From Okapia johnstoni (taxonomy: Eukaryota > Chordata > Mammalia > Artiodactyla > Giraffidae): DNA of 64,000 nt. Below are positions 60,751-64,000 of this stretch, piece by piece; position 1 is the stretch's first letter, and the number at the start of each line of letters is the position of its first letter. The DNA lies in NCBI GenBank assembly GCA_024291935.2, contig CM044320.1, forward strand, positions 27,744,001 through 27,808,000, in the 5' to 3' direction. Both the position numbers and the translations under genes were made by a program. The notes beneath the pieces were generated by a model. That model was not told the DNA's origin and did not search any database. It saw only the letters and a program-made list of their open reading frames with translations.

Positions 60751-60860
60751 CTCTCTCTCTTTTTCTTTCTTGCTTTCTCTCTCGCTTCCTTCCTTCCTTT
60801 CTCTCTCTTTTCCTTCTTTCCCTTCTTTATTTCCCTCCCTCCCTTCCTTTCTTTCTCTTC
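60751..60860. repeat. 110-bp polypyrimidine tract in intron 8
   Basis: Only three purines (60772, 60784, 60829) in 110 plus-strand bases. A lysine-rich minus-strand frame (60735-60971) is an artefact of it. Confidence 0.95.
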
Positions 60861-63417
60861 ACAAATGGTGCCAGGAATCATATTATGCCCTGATAATAGA
60901 ATATTGCCTCTGTTTTTCAAGTATTTACAAAACAGTGAGGTTGTAACAAGAAGAATATAGACAACAGCCATATAGTGCCTATATAAGGAATTTTGAGTGC
61001 CTATAAATTGGGTAACTTAATTATACTTAGGTGGAGACTTGAAGTATGCAGAAGGAAATCAGATTAAGTTTCTTTCTAGATAATTAGAGTAAGATTGTCT
61101 TGGTACTTATATAGAAAAAATTGCTTACCTAAATATTCAAAAATGAAGTAGAAACAAGAGCAGTAGTAAAGAGTGTTGGAGTCAGTCATATGAATAAGAA
61201 TCCTCCACAGTAGAGGGTAGTGACTTTCCTTTCCAACATAAGCCACCAAAGACTAATAGAGAACAATTTAGGAGCACTAATCTGTGATTGATCCAGCAGC
61301 AGTCAGAGCAAGATGGTTGAAACAATGAGATGTTAACAGTGCAGTTTTCAGATCATGCAGCAATGGTGGAGCACTAAGAGCCAAAACAGAGTAACACCTG
61401 AACCCTTGGCACCCTTTCAAGTTAAAGCTGAAGTGACATTAGAGATTCTTAGTGTAGCCCAAGTTCTCCCTCTCATCAGTTCTTCCACCTACTCCTTTTA
61501 TTGTTACTTTCTCCTCTCCATCGCTCTAATCTGAAAGCAGTAGTATTACTTGTATGGGCTCATGAGAGAAGTTTTAATTTTTCGACCACATTGGTAACTT
61601 GCAATTGGCCAAATGGGAGAAGTTACCACCACTTATTACCAAAATTGGGAAATACTCAAATCAGGTATTGTGCTCCCAAGAATCAGTTGTTAAACATTTA
61701 TCAGCACATCATCGAGGAGGTTTTTGAAATTAATATGCACCCTAAAAATAGCATCCCATTGAATTTTCATCCAATTTATGCTATTTTCATACTGCAGCAA
61801 GTTAAATCCATTAAAAGTAGTTGATTATTTAAACCTGTAAGGAACATGGTTGACTGTAAGCCCAGAAAGGAGAGGATAATGAAAATACAAAATTAGAACA
61901 ATTGTTAATATCATCTATATTATCAGCTGTGTTTGCAAGATAGTGACCAATATAAGACAGCAAAGAAGTCCTTCATAAGCGCTACTATGAACAGGCGAAA
62001 TAACTAAGAAGTTTTAGTCAGAAAAATTATATATCTAATTTGAACAGAAATAAGACTAATTGATTAGAAAGAAATAAATCTTTCAGTTCATTAAAGAAAC
62101 AATTTGTAAACATGGAGAATCGACCAAAAATGGAGCAATTTCTTTCTGAAATAATCAGCTTAATGTCACTTGAGTTGTTTATTGATCCAGTTATTGAGGT
62201 TACATAATGGATCATGATTATGTAGAAGTACAAATGATGTCCAAGTTCTCAGTCACCTCAAAAATTCAGTGATTTGGTGAACCTATATGTCTTATTTCTT
62301 TTGATCAAATATCACAACTCACATAGAATGCCTCACAAGTCAATGGTTCTTCCTGGTTGGAGAGTCCCATGAAGCAAAGTTTAGCATTTTGACCTAATAA
62401 TTTTAAATATTATTTATTCCTGCTATACATTTCCATACATCTTCTTCTTTCCTCTTCTATGTCCTTTGCCCTTATCTTTTTTCTTATTATTATAAGCAGA
62501 TGAAGCTATTTCTTAATTACCATTGGATAGAAGTTTTGATTCCGACCATGTTTGATGGAAACCTTTAGAGTTCTACAGCACAAGATCTTTCAAAGCCCAT
62601 ACCATCCATCTCTCAAGAACGATATATGGTTCAGTCTTGCTAGACTTTGATACTTCCCACTGTTTTTCTAAGTAGTTCTTTCCACTTTAACTCCCATTGC
62701 AGCTGGTTAACCTGGTGATCATAGACTGAAATCACATAATTCTTGCTAGGTACAGAAATTATGGATTTGTTACACTCCTGTCTGTAGGCATGGGGTTTTG
62801 CCTACTGTTGTCATAATGTAATTTGAGACACAATATTTCTTTAATAAAGGTGATTGCTAATACTGCCAGAATTATTGAGGCAGTATTTTATGGTAGAAAC
62901 TATATACCAGAAAAAAAAGAGTTTTGAGTCCTGGTACTAAATTAACCTTTATGATTTTTGAACCTTAGTATTCTATTTTTGTAAGCTTTGGGTTCATACT
63001 ATTTTTAGGGTAAATTTCTACTTAATAATTATATTATTAATATAATCATTATACTATTAAATGCTAATAAATAAGAGACATTTCATTAGCTTTTGTTCCT
63101 TCAGTGCCTAGCATATTACCTGGTACCCAAACAAAACCCAAACATTTTTTATGTATGCTTGATCCCATTTGGGAATAAAATGAACAAAATAAATAGTTCA
63201 TTTTATTTAGTTTATTCATAAAAATATGAATGTACATATGGAAATAATGGAAGTAATATATTTTAATAAAACTGCTGATGGTAGAATTGCAGAGTACTCT
63301 GACTTTCTGTGCTATATGTTTATGGAATTTTAAGTCATATAAACTATATTTACCAGATTAAGATATTAATGTATATTTAAGCTGCATTATATTTTCTTTC
63401 TTTTGATGTTTTTATAG
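60861..63417. other. Intron 8, unassigned
   Basis: 2.5 kb with no ruminant SINE, the longest such stretch in the gene. A 107-residue frame at 61501-61824 has no recognised family and may be an old repeat. Confidence 0.5.
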
Positions 63418-63582
63418 GTTTTCTCCAGTCCTTGAAAAGCATCCTTACCAATCCCTTGTATGTTTTAACATTATTTTTGACACTGCTACAAGCCAGCAGC
63501 CATATTGGTTCTGTTACTTACGTGTTCAAATACGTAGAGCAGCAATATGGCAAATCAGCATCTGATACGAGCATTATGCTTG
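63418..63582 (+). CDS. SLCO1B3: SLCO1B3-like exon 9: transmembrane segment 7
   Basis: Acceptor TTTTATAG, donor GTAAGA at 63583; 165 nt, phase 1 to 1, residues 326-381. It encodes the end of the cytosolic loop (GFLQSLKSILTNPLYV), TM7 (LTLFLTLLQASSHIGSV) and TYVFKYVEQQYGKSAS, close to human OATP1B3. It is the last exon in the window. About 320 residues, including TM8-12 and the Kazal-like extracellular loop 5, must lie to the right. Confidence 0.96.
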
Positions 63583-63782
63583 GTAAGACCCATTGTTTAT
63601 GTTTGCCTTATAAACGACAAACTACCAGGTAAATAAGTTCCAAGTGATATTTTGTTGTGAAGGCAATTTCCTGTTTCATTAAACATAGTTTTCTTTTTTT
63701 CAAATTTTATCAGATTCATCCATCTTGTGGTATAACCATTGTTCTGCCTTTGGAGTTGCATCTCATGTTATTTTTTATAATA

Positions 63783-64000
63783 TTTTTCCTTTATTTATTG
63801 GCTGTGCTGGGTCATTGTTGCAAGGACTTTCTCTAGTTGTGGTGAGCAGGGGCTACTCTTCACTGCAGTGTGTAGGCTTCTCTTTGTGGTGACTTCTCTT
63901 GTGGTGGAGCACAGGCTCTGTGGAGTGCAGGCTTCAAGAGTTGCAGCACACAGGCTCAGTAGCTGTAGTTCCTGGGCTCTAGAGCACAGGCTCAATGGTT
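63783..64000 (-). repeat. CHR SINE running off the right edge
   Basis: TTTCCTTTATTTATTGGCTG and CTTTCTCTAGTTGTGGTGAG onward to the end; the tRNA-like part is outside the window. Confidence 0.85.

Larger units (their letters stand above)
20650..64000 (+). other. SLCO1B3: SLCO1B-type (OATP1B3-like) transporter gene, 5' half
   Basis: Gene-level entry; exons are listed separately. The eight coding exons join in phases 0,1,2,1,1,1,1 and give a continuous reading frame that closely follows human OATP1B3/1B1, with no stop codon or frameshift. OATP1B proteins are 12-pass sinusoidal (basolateral) membrane transporters of hepatocytes. They take up bile salts, conjugated steroids, bilirubin conjugates and many drugs independently of sodium. 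Introns are 20728-23468, 23621-48654, 48797-51419, 51553-55581, 55704-56789, 56937-57129 (only 193 bp), 57229-60182 and 60429-63417, then one that runs off the right edge. Non-primate mammals usually have one SLCO1B gene, variously named 1B2 or 1B3, so the family is firm and the suffix less so. The transcription start is inferred. Confidence 0.93.

Noticed and set aside
60735..60971. Lysine- and arginine-rich minus-strand frame
   Set aside because: Low-complexity translation of the polypyrimidine tract.
1..64000. Prokaryotic-type systems (CRISPR, toxin-antitoxin, phage or defence islands)
   Set aside because: The window is vertebrate intron and intergenic DNA; repeated sequences are interspersed elements and microsatellites, and there are no regular spacers or compact operons.

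Overview
This is a vertebrate nuclear window from a pecoran ruminant (cattle, sheep, goat or a relative). The evidence is the repeat content: ten BovB (RTE-type LINE) segments, about twenty tRNA/BovB-derived Bov-tA/Bov-A2/ART2 SINEs, and about ten CHR-type tRNA-Glu SINEs of Cetartiodactyla. They sit over older mammal-wide L1, L2, MIR, MaLR and hAT remnants. The species cannot be fixed from the sequence. There are no bacterial-type operons, CRISPR arrays or mobile islands. Layout: bases 1 to about 20,600 are intergenic and repeat-rich. They hold the 5' part of a BovB at the left edge, a 5'-inverted L1 (10,441-12,790), and a block of ancient repeat carrying younger SINEs (13,240-16,640). From about 20,600 to the right edge lies the 5' half of one plus-strand gene, a liver-type organic anion transporter of the SLCO1B (OATP1B) family, most like SLCO1B3. 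A putative non-coding exon 1 (ending 20,727, with an HNF1-like site just upstream) is followed by eight coding exons: 23,469-23,620 (start codon 23,534), 48,655-48,796, 51,420-51,552, 55,582-55,703, 56,790-56,936, 57,130-57,228, 60,183-60,428 and 63,418-63,582. All eight have GT/AG junctions, the phases join without a break, and together they encode about 380 of roughly 700 residues (transmembrane segments 1-7). The remaining exons lie to the right of the window. Intron 2 is about 25 kb and holds most of the repeats: an LTR lies just before exon 2, an old L1 is split by two BovB copies (35,150-40,255), the longest BovB copies are at 30,207-32,200 and 46,502-48,369, and a U6 snRNA pseudogene is at 42,034-42,139. 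Intron 3 contains the most unusual structure, an inverted duplication (arms 49,595-50,324 and 50,516-50,865). One arm was later split by a 375-bp solo LTR with TG...CA ends and a 6-bp target duplication. I found no previously undescribed multi-gene system. What merits a second look is the transporter gene's 5' leader and extracellular loop, the intronic inverted repeat, and several well-resolved nested insertions. Repeat family names come from recognising consensus-like sequence by eye; boundaries are approximate unless a target-site duplication is given.
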